64,000 bases of DNA from an uncultured Coriobacteriaceae bacterium (GCA_902778135.1 CACYWP010000003.1:62001-126000), one strand, 5' to 3'. Numbered from the stretch's first letter, positions 44,785 to 53,034 are shown. Notes: generated by a model not told the origin, from the letters alone. Made by a program: numbers and translations.

Positions 44785-45624
44785 ATGGCCTCATCATCGC
44801 AAATCGCAGATTCCCTGGCATACGAGCGCCTCGACGCCCTGAGAGACCTGCTTGCCCTGCTCGGCTCGGTCGCCGTGGCATACTCTGGTGGCGTCGACTC
44901 GACCTTCCTCGTCGCCGTCGCCCACGAGGTGCTGGGGGGCCGCATGCTAGCCGTCACCTCCGCCGGCCGCTCCGCCCCCCAGCGCGACATCGAGCGCACC
45001 CGTGCCTTCTGCGCCGAGCGTGGCATCGCCCAAGAGGTCATCGCCTACGACGAGCTGGCCATCCCCGGCTTTCGCGAGAATCCCAAGGACCGTTGCTACC
45101 ACTGCAAGAAGGCCCTCTTCACCCAGATGTTCGAGGCGGCACGCGCTCATGGCATCACCCACCTCGTCGACGGGTCCAACAAGGACGACGAGGGTGACTA
45201 CCGTCCCGGCCTGCAGGCGCTCGAGGAGCTGGGCATCGGCAGTCCCCTGCGCGAGGTGGGCATGACCAAGGCGCAGATTCGCGCGCTCTCGCACGACATG
45301 GGGCTGCCTACCTGGGACATGCCCTCCGCAGCCTGTCTCGCGTCGCGCTTCGCCTACGGCGAGGCCATCACCGAGATCAAGCTGAAGCGCGTCGAGCTGG
45401 CAGAGGACTTCCTGCACGACCTGGGCTTCGTCCAGCTGCGCGTGCGCAGCCACGGCGAGGACGGCCGCCTCGCGCGCATCGAGGTCGACGCCGACCAGAT
45501 TACCCGCCTTGCCCAGCCCGAGCTGCGCGAACGGGTGGTCGCCCGCCTCAGGGAGCTAGGCTTCGGCTACGTCAGCCTCGACCTGGTGGGATTCCGTTCG
45601 GGGGCCATGAACGAGGTGCTGTGA
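44785..45624 (+). CDS. larE: LarE, sulfur insertase for the nickel-pincer cofactor
   Basis: 279 residues. PP-loop SGGVDS (34-39) for adenylation. Cysteines C104 and C107 (CYHCKK) and C184 (AACLASR) match the three-cysteine arrangement of LarE proteins that carry an iron-sulfur cluster, as opposed to the single sacrificial cysteine of L. plantarum LarE. That assignment is from the cysteine pattern alone. Start ATG with AGGAG; an upstream in-frame ATG at 44752 overlaps the promoter -10. Divergent from larB. Confidence 0.92.
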   Translation: MASSSQIADSLAYERLDALRDLLALLGSVAVAYSGGVDSTFLVAVAHEVLGGRMLAVTSAGRSAPQRDIERTRAFCAERGIAQEVIAYDELAIPGFRENPKDRCYHCKKALFTQMFEAARAHGITHLVDGSNKDDEGDYRPGLQALEELGIGSPLREVGMTKAQIRALSHDMGLPTWDMPSAACLASRFAYGEAITEIKLKRVELAEDFLHDLGFVQLRVRSHGEDGRLARIEVDADQITRLAQPELRERVVARLRELGFGYVSLDLVGFRSGAMNEVL

Positions 45625-45656
45625 CGCCTGTCGGAAGGACGCGGCGCGCCAGCGTG

Positions 45657-46484
45657 TCAGATGCCGTATGCGTCGCGCAGGTACAGCGCGACGCCACCTT
45701 CGGCAGCAGGCGGCGCGATGTGGTCCGCGTGGCGCTTGGCCTCGTCGTTTCCGTTGGCCATCGCCACGCCGTCACCCGCCGCGTCAAGCATCGTGAGGTC
45801 GTTGTTGTTGTCCCCGAAGGCTACCACCTCGTCCAGCGGCCAGCCCTCGTGCCCAGCCAGCCATAGGAGTGCCGACCCCTTGGTGGCCTCGGTGCTCATG
45901 ACCTCGTAGTTGCTTGCGCTGGTCTGCACGAAGTACATCCCACCGATCTCCCTGATGCCCTCGCGGATCGCCGCCGCACCTTCCTCGCCCACGAAGAAGA
46001 GGCTCAGCTTGGTGATGGGGCCCACCCGCGGCAGCAGCTCCTCGATCGTCATGTCGACGAAGGTCCGCCCCGCCTTGAGGTAGGCACGAAGGCCCTCGGG
46101 AACATCGATCTGGTCGAAGAGGTGCCTGCGCACCTCCTCCGAATAGGCATAGCCGTCGGCGAAGGCATCGACGATGACGGGCAGTGGCTTCAGGCGCCGG
46201 TAGAGGGCAACCACGCTCTCCCGCTCGATGGCGACCACACGCAGGTCGCGACCCGAACGCAGGTCATGCACGATGCCACCGTTGCTGGCCACCACATGGC
46301 GCACGCAATCGTGCTCCCGCATCGCCTGGGGGACGCCACCCACGTGTCGTCCGGTGCAGGGTATGAGCTCCGCCCCCCGGCTGGCCAGCGCATCCATCAT
46401 GCGCAGGTTCTCGGGCGGGATGGACTTGTCGGGTGCCAGGAACGTGTCGTCCAGGTCGACGAATACCGCACGAACCACCGCCAT
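45657..46484 (-). CDS. Cof-type HAD family hydrolase
   Basis: 275 residues. Motif I FVDLDDT, motif II PCTGRH, cap with alpha/beta insert, motif III KGSALLWL and motif IV FGDNNNDLTML. These are Cof/YidA-type sugar-phosphate or cofactor phosphatases. The ATG is 2 bp after the histidine phosphatase stop, so the two are cotranscribed. It converges on larE. Confidence 0.9.
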   Translation of the reverse strand: MAVVRAVFVDLDDTFLAPDKSIPPENLRMMDALASRGAELIPCTGRHVGGVPQAMREHDCVRHVVASNGGIVHDLRSGRDLRVVAIERESVVALYRRLKPLPVIVDAFADGYAYSEEVRRHLFDQIDVPEGLRAYLKAGRTFVDMTIEELLPRVGPITKLSLFFVGEEGAAAIREGIREIGGMYFVQTSASNYEVMSTEATKGSALLWLAGHEGWPLDEVVAFGDNNNDLTMLDAAGDGVAMANGNDEAKRHADHIAPPAAEGGVALYLRDAYGI

Positions 46485-46486
46485 GA

Positions 46487-46960
46487 CTAGACCTTGGGTC
46501 CCTGCTCGAACCAGGCAAGCGTCGCCTTCCCCAAGCCCTCCTCCGGCACGTCGAAGCAGGCGACAGAACCCTTGTAGAAGCCTATGGGCATGCGGGCAAG
46601 GTCGGAGGCGACGTCCTCCATGAAGGGAATGTGGCCAACCGCCACGACCGTGCCCTCCGCGGCCATCAGCTCGCCGTAGAAGAAGTCGTCGTCCTGTGCA
46701 TACAGGGACTTGTGGAACTCGATCGCGTCATGGGGCACGCCCAGCACGTCGCAGGCAACCTGCGCCGTCTGGAGCGCGCGAGTCGCCTCGCTCGACCATA
46801 CCTGGATGTCGGACTCGTCGGCAAGCGGGGCAAGCATCTCGGGATAGGCCTCCTGCAGCGCCCTCAGGCCACGCTTGGTCAGCTTCCGCTCGGCGTCGGA
46901 CTCGCCCAGGCGACGGTTCTCGGCATCTCCATGGCGAATGAGGACAAGCTTGCGAATCAT
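46487..46960 (-). CDS. SixA-like histidine phosphatase
   Basis: 157 residues, short type. RHG motif LIRHGDAEN near residues 7-15, then VWSSEATRALQTAQ and the second His in AVGHIPFMED. The size and RHGxAE variant fit SixA, a phosphohistidine phosphatase. Start ATG (MIRKLV) with AAGGAG 5 bp before it. Followed by the Cof-type hydrolase. Confidence 0.85.
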   Translation of the reverse strand: MIRKLVLIRHGDAENRRLGESDAERKLTKRGLRALQEAYPEMLAPLADESDIQVWSSEATRALQTAQVACDVLGVPHDAIEFHKSLYAQDDDFFYGELMAAEGTVVAVGHIPFMEDVASDLARMPIGFYKGSVACFDVPEEGLGKATLAWFEQGPKV

Positions 46961-47032
46961 ACGGGCTCCTTCCCATTTTGGCATCTGGCACCATCCTAGT
47001 GCATCTCCCCGACGCCAAGGACTTGTGGAGTC

Positions 47033-47193
47033 GTTGTCGGCGCTTCTTTCCGCCAGAAGTGGCTCCCGAAGTGCGTTGTCTGCGCTATCGCCACTCGCAC
47101 CAACTCATCTAGCGTTGTTTGCGCTTCTGACGGCGCAAACAACGGCATTTTCTGCGCAGCACCTCGCCCGGCCCCTCGACAAGCGCAGACAAC
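47033..47193 (-). repeat. Five-box intergenic element, copy D (inverted)
   Basis: 161-bp element read on the minus strand. In that direction the boxes begin at 47193 (GTTGTCTGCG), 47143 (GTTGTTTGCG), 47123 (CGCAAACAAC), 47084 (CGCAGACAAC) and 47042 (CGCCGACAAC). Spacing is 50, 20, 39 and 42 bp, identical to copies A and B. Four boxes are exact. A related CGCAGAAAAT lies at the extra-box position (47147-47156). Boxes 2 and 3 form a perfect 12-bp stem but no U-tract follows. Confidence 0.88.
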
Positions 47194-47200
47194 TTGCGTC

Positions 47201-48292
47201 TTACCTGTTCTCGATGTGCGAAATCCCCTTCAAGGTGATGCGCATGCTCCCATCGGGCTCGCGGTCGAAGGAGATGAGCTCGGGACGCTGGGCAAATTCG
47301 GACGGGAAGGTGATCTCGATGCCCGTGTCGGTGCGGATGCGATGGCTCTTCGTCATGCGGTTGGCGGCACTACGCCGCACAGGGACCTCCTCGGGCAGAC
47401 GCTCCTCGCGGGCACGTCGCTCGAAGCTCTCCCGCATCTGGGGGGCATCCTCGAACACTCGCTCGCCCACCTCCTGAGGCATGACCACCTCGCCCATCTC
47501 CGCACGCTCCGCGACGTACGCCTTTGCCTGCGACACGACGACCGCTGGCGTCAGACCATACTCCTCCGCCACGTCCTCCACAATCTTGGTGACGCTGGAG
47601 ATGACCTCGCGGCTGGAGGCCTGGGTGGTGCACTGCAGCAGCCCGTCAGGGATGATGTAGGAGTCACGGCCCGCGATGGAACGCGCGCGGTCGCAGAAGC
47701 TGATGGCCAGGGTGTCGGCATCGACGACGAGATAGGACTCGACCTTCTGCGTGGGATTGGGTAGGGCGGCATCGGTGCGCACGACGTCATTGGCGCTCTG
47801 TCCGTCGACGCTGCGCAGGTCGTGCACGAAGGCCTGCTTGCGCGGCAGCAGGATCACCGCGAACTTGCGGGCGGGCGGCGCGTCGTAGGCGTCATCGCAA
47901 GCCGCCTTGGCCAGCGCATCTCCCACAGCGGTCCCTGCCGCCGCCGCGCGACCCGCCACGTCGTCGGTGTCCTCGAAGTCCGCGACCAGCACGTCGCATT
48001 GCCCGGGGTCGTCGCTCTTGCGCAGCTCCTCCCAGAAGTACAGCCCTATCTCCTGGGACAGCGCGACGAACTCCTCGCGCCCTGCGAAGTAGTCCCCGAT
48101 CTTCTCGGCAAAGGCACTGCCCTCACAGAACTCCCCATGCCGGCTCTCGGGGCTCGACGAGACCTTGCGCAGATGTCGCTGCACATAGGAGCGCGTCGGG
48201 CGCTCGGACAGGTCCAGCTCGCGATCGGACAGGTACGTGCCCCCGGTCTCGAAGTCGAAGACGTGCAGAATCGCGTTGCGCACCTTGAGCAT
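47201..48292 (-). CDS. Nucleoid-associated protein, YejK/NdpA family
   Basis: 363 residues. It starts MLKVRNAILHVFDF, has the DLRSVDG and middle-region AVILLPRKQAFVHDL typical of the family, and a C-terminal part with TGIEITFPSEF and MRITLKGISHIENR. YejK is found with nucleoids in E. coli; the role of Gram-positive members is unclear. Start ATG at 48292 follows a GGATGG; MVAMLKV at 48301 is an alternative. It ends 7 bp from element D. Confidence 0.8.
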   Translation of the reverse strand: MLKVRNAILHVFDFETGGTYLSDRELDLSERPTRSYVQRHLRKVSSSPESRHGEFCEGSAFAEKIGDYFAGREEFVALSQEIGLYFWEELRKSDDPGQCDVLVADFEDTDDVAGRAAAAGTAVGDALAKAACDDAYDAPPARKFAVILLPRKQAFVHDLRSVDGQSANDVVRTDAALPNPTQKVESYLVVDADTLAISFCDRARSIAGRDSYIIPDGLLQCTTQASSREVISSVTKIVEDVAEEYGLTPAVVVSQAKAYVAERAEMGEVVMPQEVGERVFEDAPQMRESFERRAREERLPEEVPVRRSAANRMTKSHRIRTDTGIEITFPSEFAQRPELISFDREPDGSMRITLKGISHIENR

Positions 48293-48524
48293 GGCTACCA
48301 TCCGATGGTCGAAGCGGTCCGCGCGACGGGCGCGGCGTGCCGAAACAGGATAGCGCAAGCCCGGAGCCAACGCTCCGGGCATCGTGGGTCACCCGCCCTG
48401 GGGACGCGCCCGCCGGCTGGCCAGCCGGCACGCCTTGCCCCACGACTCTTGGCAGACAGGCCATCTACCTGCGCTTTTCACAAGGTACGTACAAGTGGGT
48501 TTCTCATTCGCGGACGACTCATGC

Positions 48525-48530
48525 TACAGT
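48525..48530 (+). promoter_or_regulatory. Candidate extended -10 upstream of the RlpA-like gene
   Basis: TGCTACAGT has TG one base before TACAGT. It lies about 45 bp before the ATG. No good -35 is present. Confidence 0.3.
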
Positions 48531-48575
48531 TACCGATATTTCTGTTCACGAGACGCAAGATTGGCGAGGGGTTCC

Positions 48576-49700
48576 ATGAGAAAGAGAAGAACGGGTGCCG
48601 TGGCTGTCACGCTCGGACTCGGACTCACGCTCGCACTCACCCCCGTGACTGCCCAAGCCGAGACATCCGACCAGGTGCGGCAGGAGGTTGCCACCGTACA
48701 GACGGAGCTCGAGCAGCTGGCAGACCAGATTGCCGACGGCGAGGGCAAGGTCCAGGAGCTGCAGGGCCAGGTCGACGCACTGGCCAGCGAGAGCATGCAG
48801 CTGCAGACCCAGATCATCGAGGACCGCGACGTCCTGGGCACCATCATCGCCGAGAGCTACAAGTCGAACTCCGACGCCCGCACCCTGGCCCTGCTGCTGT
48901 CCAGCCAGACGATGGACGAGCTGGTCTCGCAGGTCTACTACGCCCAGAAGGTCAGCGACTGGCAGGCCGAGTGCATCGAGAAGCTCAACCAGGACAAGGA
49001 GGAGCTGGACCGGCACATGGCCCAGATCAGCCAGGCCAAGGACCAGCAGAAGGCAGCCCTATCCAGCCTCACCAACAAGCGCGAGGAGCTGGACGCCAAG
49101 GTCGCCTCCCTGACCGCGAAGGCAGACCAGCTCGAGTCCGACGAGCGTGCCGCGGCGATTGCGGCCGCCGAGGCCGCAGCCGAGAGGGCCAGCCAGGAGC
49201 AGGCCGCCCGCCAGGAGACGGAGGCCGTGCGCAACGAGGCGATTGCCGCAGCGGTCGAGGCGGGAGACATCGCGCCGGCACCCAGCGAGGGCAACGCCAC
49301 GAATGATTCCGGCGCACAGGAGAGTCCGTCCGAGAGCGCACCGGCCGAAACCACCACCAGCCCAACGACCAGCGGCAGCGGCTGGGTGACCTGCGCGGCC
49401 TCCGCCTACACCATCGAGGACAACACGCCTCCCGGATCCACTGCCACCGCATCGGGCATTCCCCTGGACAACTCCGTCGCCACCGTCGCGATGCCCATGT
49501 CCATGAACCCCTCGCGCTTCTATGGCAGCGCCATCGAGATCTCCTACGGCGGCGTATCGGTCGTCGCCACCGTCACGGACTGTGGCTACCTCAGTGGCGG
49601 GGCGCGCGGCCTGGACCTGACGCCGGCCGTCTTCCGCGCCTTCGGCTTTGACAGCGCCGACGACTGGGGCGTCCGCACGGTCAGCTATCGCTTCCTGTAG
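48576..49700 (+). CDS. Secreted coiled-coil protein with RlpA-like beta-barrel domain
   Basis: 374 residues. Signal peptide (1-28, cut after AQA), then long coiled coil (about 30-215; heptads such as VQTELEQLADQIADGEGKVQELQ), an Ala/Glu then Ser/Thr-rich linker (215-265), and a C-terminal double-psi beta-barrel of RlpA type with ATASGIPLDNSVATVAMP and VTDCGYLSGGARGLDLTPAVFRAFG. The Asp of the VTDxG motif is kept. The layout resembles cell-wall hydrolases with PcsB/CwlO-like coiled coils. Start ATG with GAGGGG. Probably acts on peptidoglycan outside the cell. Confidence 0.83.
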   Translation: MRKRRTGAVAVTLGLGLTLALTPVTAQAETSDQVRQEVATVQTELEQLADQIADGEGKVQELQGQVDALASESMQLQTQIIEDRDVLGTIIAESYKSNSDARTLALLLSSQTMDELVSQVYYAQKVSDWQAECIEKLNQDKEELDRHMAQISQAKDQQKAALSSLTNKREELDAKVASLTAKADQLESDERAAAIAAAEAAAERASQEQAARQETEAVRNEAIAAAVEAGDIAPAPSEGNATNDSGAQESPSESAPAETTTSPTTSGSGWVTCAASAYTIEDNTPPGSTATASGIPLDNSVATVAMPMSMNPSRFYGSAIEISYGGVSVVATVTDCGYLSGGARGLDLTPAVFRAFGFDSADDWGVRTVSYRFL

Positions 49701-49743
49701 GCCAGCTCCCTCTAGGCCGTCAACCAGCGACCATCACAGCAGG

Positions 49744-49830
49744 GCGGGGATGTCTCTGAATGAACTGCCTCCCATTTCTCGGACAACAGGAGATGGGACG
49801 CAGTTCACACGGCATCCCCGCTCCTTTTGT
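49744..49830. terminator. Nested palindrome between convergent genes
   Basis: An outer stem, GCGGGGATG/CATCCCCGC (49744-49752, 49813-49821), encloses an inner 15-bp stem, TGAACTGCCTCCCAT/ATGGGACGCAGTTCA (one mismatch). On the plus strand it is followed by TCCTTTTGTCC. It probably ends both the RlpA-like and the DUF2804 transcripts. Confidence 0.65.
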
Positions 49831-49857
49831 CCCGAAGCCTCTGCCCCGACGGCTCGC

Positions 49858-50898
49858 TCAGTAGCGGTTGTGCACGTGCTCCGCAAACCCGCGCAACCCG
49901 TCCAGCGCCAGCGTGGACCCGTCGTCGAGCACCGCCGTCCCCGCAAACGTCCCGAACACCTGGTGTTGGTCGCTCATCACCACGTGCGCGACATCGATCA
50001 GGTCGCTGCGGTCCAGATCCGGCGAGAACGTGAGGTCCAGTCGCCCGTCCTCGTCGAAGACATGCCATGGCTCGAGGTAGTCGGGCGTGCCGTCCGACGT
50101 GCTGGGAATCTGGAAGGTCACCTTGTCCAACTTGTGGGCCACGCCGTCGACGAAGAGCATGTTCTCGCTGGCGGCAGAGGTGTCGCCAAAGCCATAGCCC
50201 AGGTTGAACCCCACGACATGGCCCTGCTGGAGTCCCTGCGCCGCACTCCAGTACCAGACGTTGTCATAGGTCCAGACGCCGCGCCCCCAGTCAAGCAGGC
50301 CAAACGAGTCCGCAGGGTCGAACTCGTACACCAATGCGCCACAGCGGAAGGCGCCACGGGCGCGCATGCCGACGATCTTGCGGTTGTAGTAGAAGGCATG
50401 GTCGCTACCGGCCCAAGGCGTGGCGATGACCATCGAGTCCCGCGGCTCCTGGTCGAGCAGGAACTCCGCCTCGAAGTCCTCGCCCTCGGAAAAGCCGTCA
50501 AGCGCAAAGGACAGGCGCCTGCCCGCAGGCGTGTGGGTGAAGCTGACCCTGCAGCGACGATTGGCCCAGCTGATGTCGCCGACATCCGAGCTGGCGGGCA
50601 GTCCCATGCGTCCCATCGGCGCCACCACCAGCTCGCTGGCGGTCGTCGAAGACCGCGTCTCGAAATCCATGACGGCCGCCGACACCAGCCCGATGTAGCC
50701 CAAGTCGGAAAAGGTCAACGCGACCGCATGGCGATCGTCGTTGACCAGGTAATAGTCCCAATCCTTGATGCGCCAGGGCGGCGCGGCAATGCGGTCATGG
50801 GAGTAGTCGAAGGGCGGCCGCAGGGCATACCCCGGCTCGCGGAGGCGTCCCCCCTCGTCAAGCAACGGACCGCTTCCCTCGATCAGGTGGTTGGACAT
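49858..50898 (-). CDS. DUF2804 family protein
   Basis: 346 residues, all-beta in appearance, no signal peptide. It matches the layout of DUF2804 proteins: FDYSHDRIAAPPWRIKDWDYY near the start, ANRRCRVSFTHTPAGRRL in the middle, and a RKIVGMRARG / WGRGVWTYDNVWYWSAA motif. Function unknown; the fold resembles lipocalin- or glycoside-binding-like barrels. Start ATG with GGGAGG. Confidence 0.78.
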   Translation of the reverse strand: MSNHLIEGSGPLLDEGGRLREPGYALRPPFDYSHDRIAAPPWRIKDWDYYLVNDDRHAVALTFSDLGYIGLVSAAVMDFETRSSTTASELVVAPMGRMGLPASSDVGDISWANRRCRVSFTHTPAGRRLSFALDGFSEGEDFEAEFLLDQEPRDSMVIATPWAGSDHAFYYNRKIVGMRARGAFRCGALVYEFDPADSFGLLDWGRGVWTYDNVWYWSAAQGLQQGHVVGFNLGYGFGDTSAASENMLFVDGVAHKLDKVTFQIPSTSDGTPDYLEPWHVFDEDGRLDLTFSPDLDRSDLIDVAHVVMSDQHQVFGTFAGTAVLDDGSTLALDGLRGFAEHVHNRY

Positions 50899-50962
50899 GG
50901 TTGCCTCCCGTCTGCGCGGCTCTTGGCAGGGACCCGCGTGCGGAGCAGCAGCCCTGCCTTCC

Positions 50963-51160
50963 CTACCTGCCACGATACGACATCAGCACCGTCGCCAGCT
51001 CCTGTTCTCCGTCGACGTAGGGCTGCAAGGCGTGCTCGGGGGAATGGCCGTGAAAGATCTTGCAGAGCCCGCACTGGTCGCAGTCTGCGATGCAGCGGTA
51101 GCGCTCGTTGACATAGGCCTCGCGCTCCTCGCGCGTGGATGATGCGATGAGTGGCGCCAT
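50963..51160 (-). CDS. Small Cys-rich protein
   Basis: 65 residues with the cluster CIADCDQCGLC (CxxxCxxCxxC; 23-33), a likely metal or iron-sulfur site, and a following HGHSPEHAL. Its ATG overlaps the stop of the RHH gene (ATGA), so it belongs to the SPFH operon. Not recognised as a named family, but the coupling and clean frame support it as real. Confidence 0.65.
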   Translation of the reverse strand: MAPLIASSTREEREAYVNERYRCIADCDQCGLCKIFHGHSPEHALQPYVDGEQELATVLMSYRGR

Positions 51161-51393
51161 CAGGTACGCTCCTCTCCCATCCCTTGGTGGTCCGGATCAC
51201 GTACGTCATTCCCCTCCGATGGGGACGCCTCGTCGGGCATGTTGGGGGACAGGCGCCCCGCACGACGAAGCGCCTGCCTCAGAATCCATTCTACCTGCCC
51301 GTTCGCGCTGCGCATGTCGTCAGCAGCCCACCGCTCGATGGCCTCCCAGACCGTCGGGTCTATGCGAAGGGGATACTGCTTGCGCTTTGCCAT
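51160..51393 (-). CDS. Ribbon-helix-helix (Arc-like) protein
   Basis: 77 residues. KQYPLRIDPTVWEAIERWAADDMRSANGQVEWILRQAL is the Arc/MetJ-type ribbon-helix-helix pattern (residues 5-42), followed by an acidic tail. It sits between the SPFH gene and the Cys-rich gene, with a 9-bp gap and a 1-4 bp overlap respectively. Such small RHH proteins commonly follow SPFH genes. Possibly a local regulator. Start ATG with GGAGC. Confidence 0.78.
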   Translation of the reverse strand: MAKRKQYPLRIDPTVWEAIERWAADDMRSANGQVEWILRQALRRAGRLSPNMPDEASPSEGNDVRDPDHQGMGEERT

Positions 51394-51402
51394 GGCTTGC
51401 TC

Positions 51403-52395
51403 CTAGTTGTAGAGCGTGCCCGTGTTGAGGACGGGCTGGGCCTCGGACTCGCCACAGAGGACGACCATCAGGTTGGTGGCCATCGTCGCCTTGCGCTCGT
51501 CGTCGAGGTCGATGTTGCCGCCTTCCGCCAGCATCTCCACGGCCATGTCCACCATGCCCACGGCACCCTCGACGATCTTCTTGCGTGCCGCGATGATGGC
51601 TTCGGCCTGCTGGCGACGCAGCATGGCCTGGGCGATCTCGGGGGCGTAGGCCAGGTGGGTCAAGCGGGAGTCGATGACGTCGATGCCGGCCATCTCCAGC
51701 CTGCGGTCGAGCTCCTCCATCAGCGCCTGGGAGACCTCCTCGATGTTGGTGCGCAACGTGATGGCGTTGGCATTGGAGTCGTCATCCTCCATGTGGTCGT
51801 AGGCATAGACGCTGGCCACGTGGCGCAGGGCGGTCTCGGTCACCGTGTAGACGAAGCTCTCGTAGTCGTCGACGTCGAAGACCGCCTTGGCGGTGTCGAC
51901 CACGCGCCACACGACGACCGTCGCGATCTCGATGGGGTTGCCCATCTTGTCGTTGACCTTGATGCGCTCGCCGTTGTAGGTGCGGGCGCGCGTGGAGATC
52001 TTCGATCCATGCTTGTGGCCGCCGACGTTGACCTTGACGCCCTTCTCGCCCGCCTCGATCGACGAGTCGGCATCGCTCGTCATCCCGAGGTTGCGGGTGT
52101 AGAAGGGGTTCGCCCACCGCAGGCCCTCGTCACGGACGGTGCCCACGTACTTGCCGAACAGCACGCAGACGCGCGCCTGGCCGGGCTGGAGGGTGAAGAA
52201 CCCACAGTTGATGATGACGGTGGCCGTGAACAGCAGGATGGAGGCCAGGAAGGCCAGGAAGCCGTGCTCGCCGTCCGTCATGGCCAAGCCGATGATGGAG
52301 CCCAGCATCATGCCGATGCTGGCCAGATAGCCAAGGATGACCACGCCCATCATGAGCCAACCGCTGGCGGCATGGGCCTTCTTCTCAACACTCAT
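51403..52395 (-). CDS. SPFH/band-7 domain membrane protein
   Basis: 330 residues with two N-terminal membrane helices (about 11-35 and 45-68), then the band-7/SPFH domain (VCVLFGKYVGTVRDEGLRWANPFY onward), the IEVSQAL-like EEVSQALMEELDRRLEMAGIDVIDSRLTHLAYAPEIAQAMLRRQQAEAIIAARKKIVEGAV coiled region (in parts). SPFH proteins organise membrane microdomains. Start ATG with GGAAAGGA. First gene of the SPFH-RHH-Cys-rich operon; its promoter holds the candidate operator TGATATCA. Confidence 0.9.
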   Translation of the reverse strand: MSVEKKAHAASGWLMMGVVILGYLASIGMMLGSIIGLAMTDGEHGFLAFLASILLFTATVIINCGFFTLQPGQARVCVLFGKYVGTVRDEGLRWANPFYTRNLGMTSDADSSIEAGEKGVKVNVGGHKHGSKISTRARTYNGERIKVNDKMGNPIEIATVVVWRVVDTAKAVFDVDDYESFVYTVTETALRHVASVYAYDHMEDDDSNANAITLRTNIEEVSQALMEELDRRLEMAGIDVIDSRLTHLAYAPEIAQAMLRRQQAEAIIAARKKIVEGAVGMVDMAVEMLAEGGNIDLDDERKATMATNLMVVLCGESEAQPVLNTGTLYN

Positions 52396-52475
52396 CGATC
52401 TTCCTTTCCAGAAGAGGGGCCGCCCTCCCCCATGGAGGCGCTGCCCTCGCATCGGCATGACAACCGATTGAGTTC

Positions 52476-52504
52476 ATTGTGATATCACATTGGTCTCAAG
52501 TCAA
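52476..52504 (-). promoter_or_regulatory. Promoter and candidate operator of the SPFH operon
   Basis: On the minus strand TTGACT (52499-52504), a 17-bp spacer and CACAAT (52476-52481). The perfect palindrome GTGATATCAC (52479-52488) overlaps the -10 side. The same TGATATCA core lies in the promoter of the adjacent XRE gene. Confidence 0.65.
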
Positions 52505-52600
52505 GTACAATCGAATCCTACGAAAAAGCCGCCGACGCTGGTGGCATCGACGGCATGACAGTGTTCGGTGGATGGGGGTCCGCCTCGGATCGAACGCGGT

Positions 52601-52795
52601 CTACGACTTGTCCGACTCCAGGATGAGGCTCATGTCACAGTTGAGGTACTCGCACAGGCGCTTCGCCTGTGCGATGCTCATCAGCTCGGGATGGGCCTCG
52701 TACTTCGCATAGGTCTGGCGAGAGACGCCCAGATAGCGGGCAACGGCAATCTGCTTGACGCCCTTGTACTCACGCCATTCCTTCAGGGATTGCAT
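52601..52795 (-). CDS. XRE-family helix-turn-helix regulator
   Basis: 64 residues: a lone HTH_3 domain, SLKEWREYKGVKQIAVARYLGVSRQTYAKYEAHPELMSIAQAKRLCEYL, with recognition helix around SRQTYAKYE. Start ATG at 52795 has GAGGAG 7 bp upstream; a longer reading to 52831 would run into the promoter. It lies upstream of the SPFH operon on the same strand and its own promoter carries TGATATCA, so it probably represses both. Confidence 0.85.
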   Translation of the reverse strand: MQSLKEWREYKGVKQIAVARYLGVSRQTYAKYEAHPELMSIAQAKRLCEYLNCDMSLILESDKS

Positions 52796-52820
52796 CGCTT
52801 GGCTCCTCTCGACACAGGTG

Positions 52821-52850
52821 ATGTTACTCACTTGATATCAATTATGTCAA
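52821..52850 (-). promoter_or_regulatory. Promoter and candidate operator of the XRE gene
   Basis: On the minus strand TTGACA (52845-52850), 18 bp, TAACAT (52821-52826). The palindrome TTGATATCAA (52832-52841) sits in the spacer between the two hexamers, a position where a bound repressor blocks RNA polymerase. Confidence 0.7.
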
Positions 52851-52943
52851 GAAATGCTTGTTGGCCAAGCATTTCCTCTATTTCGACAATCTTTCACAGG
52901 TGTCTCTTCGAAGCCTCGCGACCCGCCGCGCAACCGTCCGCAT

Positions 52944-52998
52944 GACGATGGGGACAGTCCCCGCTCGAGAACCGAGCGATGGAACCGTCCCCATCGTC
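52944..52998. repeat. Palindrome related to the GGGGACGGTTCC family
   Basis: GACGATGGGGACAGT (52944-52958) and ACCGTCCCCATCGTC (52984-52998) pair over 15 positions with one mismatch, around an inner CGCTCG/CGAGCG hairpin. It lies 36 bp after the stop of the amino-acid ATPase gene, so it may also end that operon. Confidence 0.65.
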
Positions 52999-53034
52999 TT
53001 GACTATCGCTTCCGGCGCCTTGCCTGATGTCTCG

